Shown: positions 1 through 5,122, numbered from the stretch's first letter. The stretch: 5,567 nt of DNA from DASQFQ01 sp039934455 (GCA_039934455.1 JBDTMF010000256.1:1-5567); one strand, 5' to 3'. Program-made: numbers and translations. The notes: generated from the letters alone by a model not told the origin.

Positions 1-366
1 GGGGGTGCGACCGGACGAGTTCGGCGCGCGCCGAGGAGCGGCCGGCCGCTCGGGGCGAAGCGGCGAGACCAGCTCAGCGACTCGCGACGAGCGACCAAAG
101 TGGCCGTCTCGCGCTAGCATCGCGAGCTGGCACGCGGACACGAGCAGCGAGTGCCCTCACGAGGCCCCGTGTCCTCACGCCCTCGAGGTTCTCGGCCGCG
201 CAAGCTAGCTGCCGTAGAGGCCGGATCTGCCCGCCCCCGGGCCCTCCCGCGGCGCAGCACCGGCAAACGCCGACACTGCCGCGAGTGCTCGCGGGCGCGC
301 CGCGAAGCTCAACTAACGGCCGGCCGGTGATCGCCGACCGTCGTCGTCGCGGAAGGCCACGGGCCG
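1..366. other. Leading stretch without a convincing gene
   Basis: All three leftward frames are closed by stops before position 160. The short rightward frame ending at 208 gives an Arg/Ser/Ala-rich translation with no recognisable domain and no ribosome binding site. I see no RNA gene. The only structured element is the pair of palindromes at 21-51. The right part (about 300-366) is the 3' flank of the leftward DUF2294 gene; I found no clear hairpin terminator immediately after its stop. Confidence 0.6.
21..51. repeat. Two abutting perfect palindromes (14 bp and 16 bp)
   Basis: Positions 21-34 (TCGGCGCGCGCCGA) and 36-51 (GAGCGGCCGGCCGCTC) are each perfectly self-complementary with no spacer, and one base (G35) separates them. 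In RNA each could fold into a tight hairpin. Function is unknown: it could be a protein-binding site, a REP-like element, or a product of the high GC content. Confidence 0.6.
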
Positions 367-786
367 CTACGGGGCGAACAACCGCTCCGCGGGCAGCTCG
401 TCCTGGTCGACGAGGTCGGTTGGCGCGAGGATGAAGACTTCGCACATGACGTCGGGATCCTGCTGGTTGCCGCTCATAAAGCCGATCACCTTGCGGCCAG
501 TCGCATCCTCGACCACGCTCTCGAAGCGCTCACGCATCAGGTCCTGGAAGTCCATCCGCTGCTGAATGACCGAGGGGCTGCGACCGCCCTCCAGCAGCGT
601 CTGCTCCACACGTGAGAAGCCCCCGCGTAAGAGGCACACCACCAGGTCGTCCTCGTAGTAGGACTTCGTACGCGTCGGCCCGCGCCCGTAGAACTCCTTC
701 AGCAGCCCCACCATCCCATCCGAGATGGCCGTCAGCACGTCGCCGTGCCTCTGGGGCGTGATCTTCTTGACGAAGCGTGTGCTCAT
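367..786 (-). CDS. DUF2294 / MpsC-like domain protein
   Basis: This 139-residue protein is the full length usual for the DUF2294 family (related to the MpsC component named in a proposed Na+-translocating membrane-potential system). Family landmarks are GRGPTRTKSYYEDDLVV (about residues 34-50), the GGFSRVEQTLLEGGR stretch (55-69), FQDLMRERF (80-88), and TGRKVIGFMSGNQQDPDVMCEVF (96-118, the most conserved part). It has no signal peptide or membrane segment, so it should be cytosolic. The biochemical role of the family is not firmly known. The ATG at 784-786 is preferred because the family's proteins begin close to this point. A GTG at 841-843 would add 19 residues that look like translated promoter sequence, and no strong ribosome binding site marks either start. 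The gene stands alone; the neighbouring DNA on both sides appears non-coding. Identification is confident; function is not. Confidence 0.88.
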   Translation of the reverse strand: MSTRFVKKITPQRHGDVLTAISDGMVGLLKEFYGRGPTRTKSYYEDDLVVCLLRGGFSRVEQTLLEGGRSPSVIQQRMDFQDLMRERFESVVEDATGRKVIGFMSGNQQDPDVMCEVFILAPTDLVDQDELPAERLFAP

Positions 787-829
787 GACCGTGCCCGATC
801 GCGGTCGCGGTGGAATGAAGTGCAATTCT

Positions 830-857
830 AAACTAGTCAGCACGCCTCCGGTAGCAA
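830..857 (-). promoter_or_regulatory. Possible promoter of the DUF2294 gene
   Basis: On the minus strand there is TTGCTA (852-857, -35-like, 4 of 6 matches to TTGACA), a 16-base spacer, then TAGTTT (830-835, fits TAnnnT). This AT-richer patch stands out in very GC-rich DNA, and it would start transcription about 35-40 bases before the ATG at 786. It is a pattern match only. Confidence 0.35.
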
Positions 858-866
858 TTGTTCGGA

Positions 867-906
867 CCTCGCCCTCGCCTCGCGAACGCCCACTCGGAGG
901 GCGAGG
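867..906. repeat. 10-bp perfect inverted repeat upstream of the DUF2294 promoter
   Basis: CCTCGCCCTC (867-876) and GAGGGCGAGG (897-906) are perfectly complementary, separated by 20 bases. The repeat lies immediately upstream of the possible promoter. It could be a binding site for a dimeric regulator, or a terminator stem left from a lost neighbouring gene. No T-tract follows on either strand. Confidence 0.45.
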
Positions 907-1803
907 GAGGCCGCCGCTACGCCGTCAGGAGCTCGTGCTCGACCCGCCAGGCGCCCGCGTGTGCCCGCTACGCCGCGGCGTGCCCCGGCGCCTCATCGCG
1001 TCGCCCGAGCTCGAGCTGAACCGCACCAGCTTTCAGCAGTGCACCGCTCATGCCGGCGACCCGAGGTCGCGAATCGCGGTGGCGCGCAGCTGGGCGCCCT
1101 CGGGCAGGTGTTGCGAAAGCGAGACCAGGATGACTCCAGTCATAAGGGCGGTGCGAAGGCCATACGGTCAGGCCGGACGAGCGACGCCCTAGGTCCGAGA
1201 CTGCCCTTTGCCGGACACGCGCCCGATCGAGAACCTGCATCGGGTCGCGCTCCGCGCCGCGCACCGCTGCGGATACTCGGAACGTGTCTCGCGCCGTGAG
1301 CGAACCACACCAGGCCCGGCGAGGTAGGCCACGGCGACCCGCTGTCGGCGTCACAGACGCGGGCAGCGATGCGGCGACGCCAGCGTGCGCCAGGCAGACG
1401 ACGCCTGCAGTCGTGAGCGGTCCGAGCGCGCATGCTTTCGCTGCCGCTGCGCTCGCCCTGGACGAGAACCGAGAGCCGAGCGAGCCGGGCCGGTGAGTGC
1501 TCTCTTGCACGACAACCGGCACTGTCCCTCGAGTTGTCCGCGGCGACCGCTTCTCGTCCGTTGCAGGCACGCCGCTCGCGTCGCTGCTCGTGCCCGCTTT
1601 GAGCGCATAGCGGGGAACAACGCCGAGTCGCGTGCTGTCCTGCTTCCAACGAGGGCCTGCGTGGTCGAATCCCGTCGGGTGGGCCAGATCATGCCTACAT
1701 CAGCGACACACAGCAGCGCATCGGCCCCATCCCAGGCTGCCCGAGGTTGTTGCGGCCGCCCGATGAGCGGACGCCGCGACGGGGTGGCGATAGGCTTCCG
1801 TTG
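907..1803. other. About 900 bases without a convincing gene
   Basis: Long open frames exist on both strands, but their translations are Arg/Ala/Pro-rich and lack domain signatures or ribosome binding sites, as expected of GC-rich DNA with few stop codons. Two items stand out. The first is a leftward frame at 1048-1143 whose translation (begins MTGVILVSLSQHLPEG) looks more protein-like than its surroundings but is only 31 residues. The second is the tRNA-3'-end-like stretch at 1661-1686. The region may be decayed former coding sequence. Confidence 0.5.
1661..1686 (+). other. Segment resembling the 3' end of a tRNA (T-arm plus acceptor)
   Basis: The stretch contains GTCGAATCCCGT followed by CGGGTGGGCCA. 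This matches the layout of a tRNA T-loop, T-stem 3' strand, acceptor 3' strand and encoded CCA. The 5' half of the T-stem is imperfect (a GGTTCGAAT would be expected where GGTCGAAT is found). Nothing in the 75 bases upstream gives a matching 5' acceptor strand, D-arm or anticodon arm, so it is not an intact tRNA gene. It may be a tRNA 3' fragment such as an old attachment site, or a coincidence. Confidence 0.3.
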
Positions 1804-2088
1804 GTGGGTGATCAGCCGCATTTCTCGGCCGAGCAGGCTGGTGCAGCCGGCGAACTGATTGGGATCGACTGGGCGACGTCGCGGTTTGACGTCGAGCAGT
1901 TTCGGATGGGCATGAACGTCGAACTTGAGCATGGCAGGCGGGATCCCGAGACGAATGTCACCGACGACGACGTGACTGTCACGGCAAAGATCGCTCGCGC
2001 GCACCTCAACGAATTCCCGGATTACTACGCCCGTCTGGCCGTCATGGAGGCTGAGGCTGAGGGCTACTGGGCGTCGCCTGGTGAGTAG
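1804..2088 (+). CDS. DUF5661 family protein
   Basis: This small, acidic soluble protein of about 94 residues matches the usual size of DUF5661 proteins. The family pattern is clear: FSAEQAGAAGELIGIDW (7-23), FDVEQFRMGMNVELEHG (28-44), the DPETNVTDDD turn (47-56), KIARAHLNEFPDYYARL (62-78) and a closing MEAEAE helix. The conserved HLNEFPDYY segment is intact. The role of the family is unknown. The start is uncertain: GTG 1804 gives a family-like N-terminus, TTG 1801 adds one residue, and the frame stays open to TTG 1747 with an unlikely-looking extension. No strong ribosome binding site precedes any of these. The gene appears monocistronic and converges on the kinase remnant at 2337-2819. No signal peptide or membrane segment is present. 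Confidence 0.87.
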   Translation: MGDQPHFSAEQAGAAGELIGIDWATSRFDVEQFRMGMNVELEHGRRDPETNVTDDDVTVTAKIARAHLNEFPDYYARLAVMEAEAEGYWASPGE

Positions 2089-2336
2089 CGCGCGCAAGAC
2101 CTATTCGCCCTTGGCGAGGGTCGTCGGTGTACAGGTTTGAGGATCGCGCCGACGGCGGCTGCCCCCCGGGCCAGCGTGCGCTGCCGGCCTGCTGCTGGCC
2201 GGGCGGAACGGCAAGCCAGCCCCTTCCGGGGACGAGGGATCCGAAGCGGAAGTCAGCGGCGGGCACCCTACAAGCGAAGGAGAGGCGAACGCGCGATGGT
2301 TCAGCTCGCCCTCTGCTGCCGACCGTCTCGTCGCGA
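2089..2336. other. Intergenic space between convergent genes
   Basis: This 248-bp space separates the DUF5661 stop from the stop of the convergent kinase remnant. It holds two GC-rich hairpins: the one at 2184-2202, and a small CCCC-TTCC-GGGG tetraloop stem at 2220-2231. There is no gene that I can support. Confidence 0.5.
2184..2202. terminator. Possible shared hairpin terminator
   Basis: CCGGCC (2184-2189) and GGCCGG (2197-2202) form a 6-bp stem around a 7-base loop, in the space between the convergent DUF5661 and kinase genes. No T-tract follows on either strand, which is common in high-GC actinobacteria but makes the call weak. Confidence 0.35.
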
Positions 2337-2819
2337 TCAGGGTGCCTCGCCGCCTGCGTGCCGCTTGTGGATTGGAATCTGGATCGTGAGGGTGGTTCCG
2401 TGTCCGGGGCCTTTGCTGGTTGCGGTCACGGTGCCGCCGTGGGCTTCGACGATCGCGCGGGCGATCGCGAGGCCGATGCCGGTGCCGCCGCTGGCTCGGG
2501 CGCGGGCGGCGTCAGCGCGGTAGAAGCGCTCGAAGATCCGGTCCAGATGCTCGTGAGCGATCCCCTCGCCGGTGTCGACGACGGCGATCTCGATCAGATC
2601 GTTGTGGCAGCGGGCAGCGACGTTCACGGTACTCTTGGGGGGTGTGTGTCGTAGCGCGTTGCTGAGGAGGTTGGCTAGCACCTCTGCGAGCCGCTCGCTG
2701 TCGACGTTGAGGGTCGGGACCCCTGGTTGGATGTCGGTGTCGAGGGCGACGTCCTTTGCTGCGTACTGTCGTCCCGAGCAGGCGTGAGCTCTCGGCCGGT
2801 GAAGACGCCCGCTCATCAA
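2337..2819 (-). pseudogene. Truncated sensor histidine kinase (ATPase domain only)
   Basis: The translation (160 residues if read from the TTG at 2819) contains a complete HATPase_c domain: N box NLLSNALRHTP (50-60), G1 box DTGEGI (82-87), F box FERFY (96-100), G2 box GGTGIGLAI (111-119), then the usual AHGGTVTATS strand and a C-terminal tail. Kinase-like sequence begins at about residue 17-18 (RQYAAKDVALDTDI). Before that the frame is unrelated, and neither upstream frame restores a HisKA dimerisation domain with its phospho-accepting His, a HAMP domain, a sensor or membrane helices. A response regulator gene is also absent. I therefore read it as the 3' remnant of a two-component sensor kinase that lost its 5' part near position 2770, not a frameshift. 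The ATP-binding motifs are intact, so the decay may be recent; a free-standing ATPase domain protein is a less likely alternative. There is no ribosome binding site before the possible starts at 2819 or 2816. Confidence 0.82.
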
Positions 2820-2836
2820 AGGAGTAGCGGGCGTCT
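2803..2836. repeat. 11-bp perfect inverted repeat at the kinase truncation
   Basis: AGACGCCCGCT (2803-2813) and AGCGGGCGTCT (2826-2836) are perfect reverse complements around a 12-base loop containing AAAGGAG. The hairpin lies about 35-65 bases beyond the last recognisable kinase codon. It could be a terminator of a former neighbour, an end of a small mobile sequence, or a rearrangement scar. Confidence 0.6.
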
Positions 2837-2922
2837 CACTCCGCGTCGCGTGCCGGCGGCTGCTCCTATTCGTCTATTGCGACAGTGCGAGCTGATCGGT
2901 GCGCGCTATCGCGTGTGCCTTC

Positions 2923-2941
2923 CAACCGGAAGTGCCGGTTG
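2923..2941. promoter_or_regulatory. 7-bp inverted repeat upstream of the small basic gene
   Basis: CAACCGG (2923-2929) and CCGGTTG (2935-2941) flank a 5-base centre, ending 57 bases before the ATG at 2999. Position and dimension would fit an operator or a small leader hairpin. No convincing -35/-10 pair was found nearby. Confidence 0.35.
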
Positions 2942-2986
2942 CACGCTGCTCTCTGCCGGCGTATCGTCGGCGCACGTTCTCATCTC

Positions 2987-2993
2987 AGGAGGG
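2987..2993 (+). promoter_or_regulatory. Ribosome binding site of the 56-residue protein
   Basis: AGGAGGG lies 5 bases before the ATG at 2999. It is one of the best Shine-Dalgarno matches in the window and fixes this start over upstream in-frame alternatives such as 2885. Confidence 0.75.
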
Positions 2994-2998
2994 TCGTG

Positions 2999-3169
2999 AT
3001 GGCCGGCTCGGACCGCAAGCAGACGGGCGTCCTCGGCCGGTTGCGCACGCGGCGCGACACGCGCCGTCAACGGCGCGCGGAGAAGGCGCGCGTCAGGGGC
3101 GAGGCCATGCGCGAGATGGAGCGCAGGGAGCCGGGCCGCCAGGACGGATCGCCGCGTGGAGGTGCGTAG
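2999..3169 (+). CDS. Small highly basic hypothetical protein
   Basis: I do not recognise this 56-residue protein. It has 16 Arg and 2 Lys against 8 acidic residues, giving a strong positive net charge. The centre (about 12-44) should form one long charged helix, with runs such as RTRRDTRRQRRAEKARVRGE followed by AMREMERRE. The tail is Gly/Pro/Ser-rich and probably disordered. It has no signal peptide, membrane segment or cysteine. Such a composition suits a nucleic-acid- or ribosome-associated small protein, but that is an inference from composition only. The strong ribosome binding site at 2987-2993 is the main evidence that it is real. It appears to be a single-gene unit, with inverted repeats on both sides (2923-2941 and 3255-3297). 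Confidence 0.6.
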   Translation: MAGSDRKQTGVLGRLRTRRDTRRQRRAEKARVRGEAMREMERREPGRQDGSPRGGA

Positions 3170-3254
3170 GGCCCGGGTGAGCAACGGGCCGCTTCCCTCC
3201 CGCGACCTGAGCCGAGCGGCGGACGCACTTCCGGTTACGCCTGCCAGGAGCACT

Positions 3255-3297
3255 CTCGCTCCGGCGAGTCCGGCTACCCCTCGTCGTCCGGAGCGAG
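3255..3297 (+). terminator. Possible terminator hairpin after the small basic gene
   Basis: CTCGCTCCGG (3255-3264) and CCGGAGCGAG (3288-3297) pair perfectly over 10 bp with a 23-base loop. An alternative smaller stem (CTCG/CGAG) is possible inside the left arm. The left arm starts 86 bases after the stop of the 56-residue gene. There is no T-tract, so termination is only a guess. Confidence 0.35.
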
Positions 3298-3380
3298 CAT
3301 CTGCGGCAGCGGCGGGGACACGCCCGCTTGCACGAGCAGAAGCGGGAGCGGCGACCCGGGAGTTGCCATTACGCCGGCGG

Positions 3381-3412
3381 TTCGCCGCGCGGGGCGTTCG
3401 CCGCGCGGGGCG
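3381..3412. repeat. Perfect 16-bp tandem duplication
   Basis: TTCGCCGCGCGGGGCG occurs twice head to tail (3381-3396 and 3397-3412) without mismatch. Sixteen is not a multiple of three, so a copy-number change would shift any reading frame across it, which argues against coding here. It is probably a replication-slippage product and is likely to be variable between strains. Confidence 0.85.
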
Positions 3413-3831
3413 GGCGCGGCGCAGCAGTTCGCGCTTGAGCGGTGCGAGGTGGCAGTCGAGGTCGCCTGTGACGGCCGCAGTCATTATCAGGCACCTGAGC
3501 TCCGGCCACGCGCGCGCGGCGACGCTCGCGCTCGGCTGAGCATCCCGGCGTCGCTGCTCGGGCTTACGATCGCGTCAGAGCCGGCGACAGCTCTCGCTTG
3601 CCGTCCGCTCGCAAGCTTGTTGGCTACTCGGGTCTCACCCTGAGGATCACAGCAATCCGGCCAGAGCTCGTACGTCGGGCGCATCTTCAAGGCCGCGCGG
3701 GACACGCTGCACTGGCCTGCTGTCGAGGCGTCCCAGCGGGCCTGCTCGGCCGACCGGCCCGTGCCGGCCTCGGTCGGGCGGGGCGGACTGAGCTTGGACC
3801 TGCACGTATCGAGACCGCAGAGGCGGTCGGG

Positions 3832-3861
3832 CGGGCCGGGATCCGCCGTGATCCCGGCCCG
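3832..3861 (-). terminator. Hairpin terminator of the secreted-protein gene
   Basis: CGGGCCGGGAT (3832-3842) and ATCCCGGCCCG (3851-3860/61) form a perfect 11-bp GC-rich stem with an 8-base loop. It begins 8 bases downstream of the stop of the leftward gene ending at 3869. No T-tract follows, as is common for actinobacterial hairpin terminators. Confidence 0.65.
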
Positions 3862-3868
3862 TCGCGGC

Positions 3869-4408
3869 TCAGCAGCCCGGCCGCGTCGCGGCCTTCGCCC
3901 GAGCGGCGTGCCGCGATGCCTTACCGCCCTTGGTCGTGATCGTGCCGATGTAGGCGGTCTTGACCGCGGTCGCCGCGGGTGAGTCGACGAACATGATCAC
4001 GCCCTGCGCGCCGCGGAAGTCGCCCGTCCCGCTGCGGATCGGGTGCGAGCACGCTCCCCAGATCAACGACGCGGGGTCGGCGGTCGCGTTCAGCGCCCAC
4101 AGCCGGAAGTCGAACAAGAGCGTCCCCGACGGGTCGCCCGCGCACGAGCGGTCCCGGCGCCGATCGATGCAGCCTCGGAACTCTTCTGTCCCGGTCGCCT
4201 CGTAATACGGCTCCGCGGCCACCTGCTGGGACGAAATGGTGACCCACTTGCCGATCAGGCCGCCCGACATCCTGTACCGGCCGGCGTCGGCGTCGATCGT
4301 CTTCTGCTTGCCGTCGACCCGGTAGGTCGCCGCCTGCGTGGGCGCAGCGAGCGCCAGCGCAGCGACAGTCGCCACGCCCAGCGTCAAGGTGCGAGTCCAG
4401 CGAATCAT
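3869..4408 (-). CDS. Secreted protein, allene-oxide-cyclase-like/dirigent-like barrel (probable)
   Basis: This 179-residue protein starts with a clear Sec signal peptide: basic MIRWTR, a hydrophobic core at about 8-22, and a likely cut after Ala26 (PTQA|AT). The mature part of about 153 residues alternates polar and hydrophobic residues like a beta barrel. The segment SGTGDFRGAQGVIMF (126-140) followed by a TAYIGTIT strand (151-158) resembles the GTG-F-GA-G motif of the allene oxide cyclase/dirigent-like barrel group. This assignment is by motif memory and is tentative; no enzyme activity should be assumed. Cys80 and Cys89 in GCIDRRRDRSC, plus Cys120 and the very last residue Cys179, could form two disulphides outside the cell. 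The tail (160-179) is basic. The start is fixed by AAGGAGGG at 4413-4420, 4 bases before the ATG. It is transcribed alone and is followed directly by a strong hairpin at 3832-3861. Confidence 0.85.
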   Translation of the reverse strand: MIRWTRTLTLGVATVAALALAAPTQAATYRVDGKQKTIDADAGRYRMSGGLIGKWVTISSQQVAAEPYYEATGTEEFRGCIDRRRDRSCAGDPSGTLLFDFRLWALNATADPASLIWGACSHPIRSGTGDFRGAQGVIMFVDSPAATAVKTAYIGTITTKGGKASRHAARAKAATRPGC

Positions 4409-4544
4409 CCTGCCCTCCTTGTTGCGACGTCGCTGCTGCGGCGTCTGGTGGTGTGGTCCCAGCGGTCACCGTCGTCGCGAGCGTCCCCAGGTCGAACGGC
4501 GCTGAAGTCGTGGCGGGCCGTGAACATGTCCTCGGGCTGCCGGC

Positions 4545-4564
4545 GCCGCCCGAACGCGGGCGGC
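4545..4564 (-). terminator. Possible terminator after the small repeat protein
   Basis: GCCGCCCG (4545-4552) and CGGGCGGC (4557-4564) pair perfectly over 8 bp with a tetraloop. It lies about 74 bases past the stop of the leftward gene ending at 4638 and upstream of the next leftward gene, so it may separate the two transcripts. No T-tract. Confidence 0.45.
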
Positions 4565-4637
4565 CGATGACGCTGGGATGTTGTGTTGCGGGCCGGTAGA
4601 CCCGCGGTCGACGCACGGTTCACTCGCGACGAGCGGC

Positions 4638-4982
4638 TTAGCGTCGCCCGAGCCTCATCGGGCGGCTGTCGCCGTAGAGGTTGGCGACGGTGTCGCGCAT
4701 CTCGCCCAACGCTTGCGCGCGGGAGTTCGCGTTCATCGGCGGGTGGGTGCCGTACTGGCCCGCGATGGCATCGCGCATCTCTTGCATCGCCTGCGCCTGC
4801 GGGATCACGCCGGCAGTAGCAGGGCGAGTTTCGCTCTGGCGCGGATCCGCGTCCAGACCGAGCCCTTGAACGGCGCCGTATCCGCCGGCGGTGATAGTGA
4901 TGGCGGCAATGGCGATGCGGGCGCTGTGTAGACGGCGGTGGCTGTGCTGGGGCGCGCCGTGGGCGATGAGCTGACGAGACAT
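4638..4982 (-). CDS. Small membrane-anchored or secreted protein with a two-copy repeat
   Basis: I do not recognise the family of this 114-residue protein. A basic N-terminus (to about 22) precedes one hydrophobic stretch (about 23-42, IAIAAITITAGGYGAV), probably a single membrane anchor or uncleaved signal, with the C-terminal part likely outside the cell. The C-terminal half holds two copies of a 21-residue unit at 63-83 and 89-109, spaced 26 residues apart and sharing 12 identical positions: AQA..EM-R-D..A..YG...PM. Each unit has a short helix (EMRD) followed by a YG turn. The ATG at 4982 is chosen because GGGAGGA (4991-4997) sits 8 bases upstream; an upstream in-frame start at 5030 would lie before this site. 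The gene is divergent from the SARP-type regulator at 5123. There are no cysteines. Confidence 0.75.
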   Translation of the reverse strand: MSRQLIAHGAPQHSHRRLHSARIAIAAITITAGGYGAVQGLGLDADPRQSETRPATAGVIPQAQAMQEMRDAIAGQYGTHPPMNANSRAQALGEMRDTVANLYGDSRPMRLGRR

Positions 4983-4990
4983 GGCTTGCG

Positions 4991-4997
4991 TCCTCCC
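4991..4997 (-). promoter_or_regulatory. Ribosome binding site of the repeat protein
   Basis: GGGAGGA on the minus strand lies 8 bases before the ATG at 4982 and decides the start against the in-frame GTG at 5030. Confidence 0.7.
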
Positions 4998-5006
4998 GGG
5001 AGTTCG

Positions 5007-5030
5007 GTGGTCGGTCAACCTGTCGACCAC
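5007..5030. promoter_or_regulatory. 7-bp inverted repeat in the leader of the repeat protein
   Basis: GTGGTCG (5007-5013) and CGACCAC (5024-5030) flank a 10-base centre, 25-48 bases upstream of the ATG at 4982. Arm-to-arm spacing is near two helical turns, so it could be an operator, or a hairpin in the 5' leader. Confidence 0.35.
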
Positions 5031-5056
5031 TATCCGGCGGGCTGCTTGCAGGGCGC

Positions 5057-5070
5057 TTGCGAGATCGCAA
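5057..5070. promoter_or_regulatory. Candidate operator palindrome between divergent genes
   Basis: TTGCGA-GA-TCGCAA is a perfect 6-bp inverted repeat with a 2-base centre. It is located 75 bases from the repeat protein's ATG and 53 bases from the regulator's ATG. The 140-bp intergenic space must hold both promoters. A weak rightward pair, CTTTCA (5077-5082) and TAACGT (5101-5106) with an 18-base spacer, would leave a leader of only about 10 bases before 5123. A regulator bound at 5057-5070 could affect both directions. Confidence 0.45.
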
Positions 5071-5122
5071 CAGGCGCTTTCAGCGCTGCCCGGGGCGCTG
5101 TAACGTGCCCGCTCAGGGACTT

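Larger units (their letters stand above)
3170..3831. other. About 660 bases without a convincing gene
   Basis: The open frames here on both strands give Arg/Ala-rich translations without domains or ribosome binding sites. The region contains a 10-bp inverted repeat (3255-3297) and a 16-bp tandem duplication (3381-3412). A short rightward frame at about 3644-3790, just after a stop at 3641, translates to a protein-like stretch (SSYVGRIFKAARDTLHW) but has no start or ribosome binding site. It could be a fragment of a decayed gene. Confidence 0.5.

Noticed and set aside
725..1192. 155-codon rightward open frame
   Set aside because: It begins antisense inside the DUF2294 gene and runs through its promoter; the translation is Arg/Pro-rich without a domain.
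968..1570. 200-codon leftward open frame
   Set aside because: Composition is biased, no motif is recognisable and the start has no ribosome binding site. A second overlapping leftward frame (1140-1649) is equally unconvincing.
1611..1686. Complete tRNA gene
   Set aside because: Only the T-arm and acceptor 3' side are plausible; there is no pairing 5' acceptor strand, D-arm or anticodon arm in the expected positions.
1351..2097. 248-codon leftward open frame
   Set aside because: It lies antisense to the DUF5661 gene, has a low-complexity Arg/Ala-rich translation, no domain and no ribosome binding site. It is a by-product of few stops in GC-rich DNA.
2277..2298. AAGGAG followed by an ATG at 2296 (rightward)
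   Set aside because: The spacing of 13 bases is too long, and the frame that follows is antisense to the kinase remnant.
2127..2654. 175-codon rightward open frame
   Set aside because: Mirror frame of the histidine kinase ATPase domain; Gly/Ala-rich translation.
2906..3484. 192-codon leftward open frame
   Set aside because: It is antisense to the small basic gene, runs across the 16-bp tandem repeat and has a biased composition with no domain.
3921..4616. 231-codon leftward open frame
   Set aside because: It overlaps the secreted-protein gene in another frame; the latter has a signal peptide, an ideal ribosome binding site and a terminator, so this one is a shadow.
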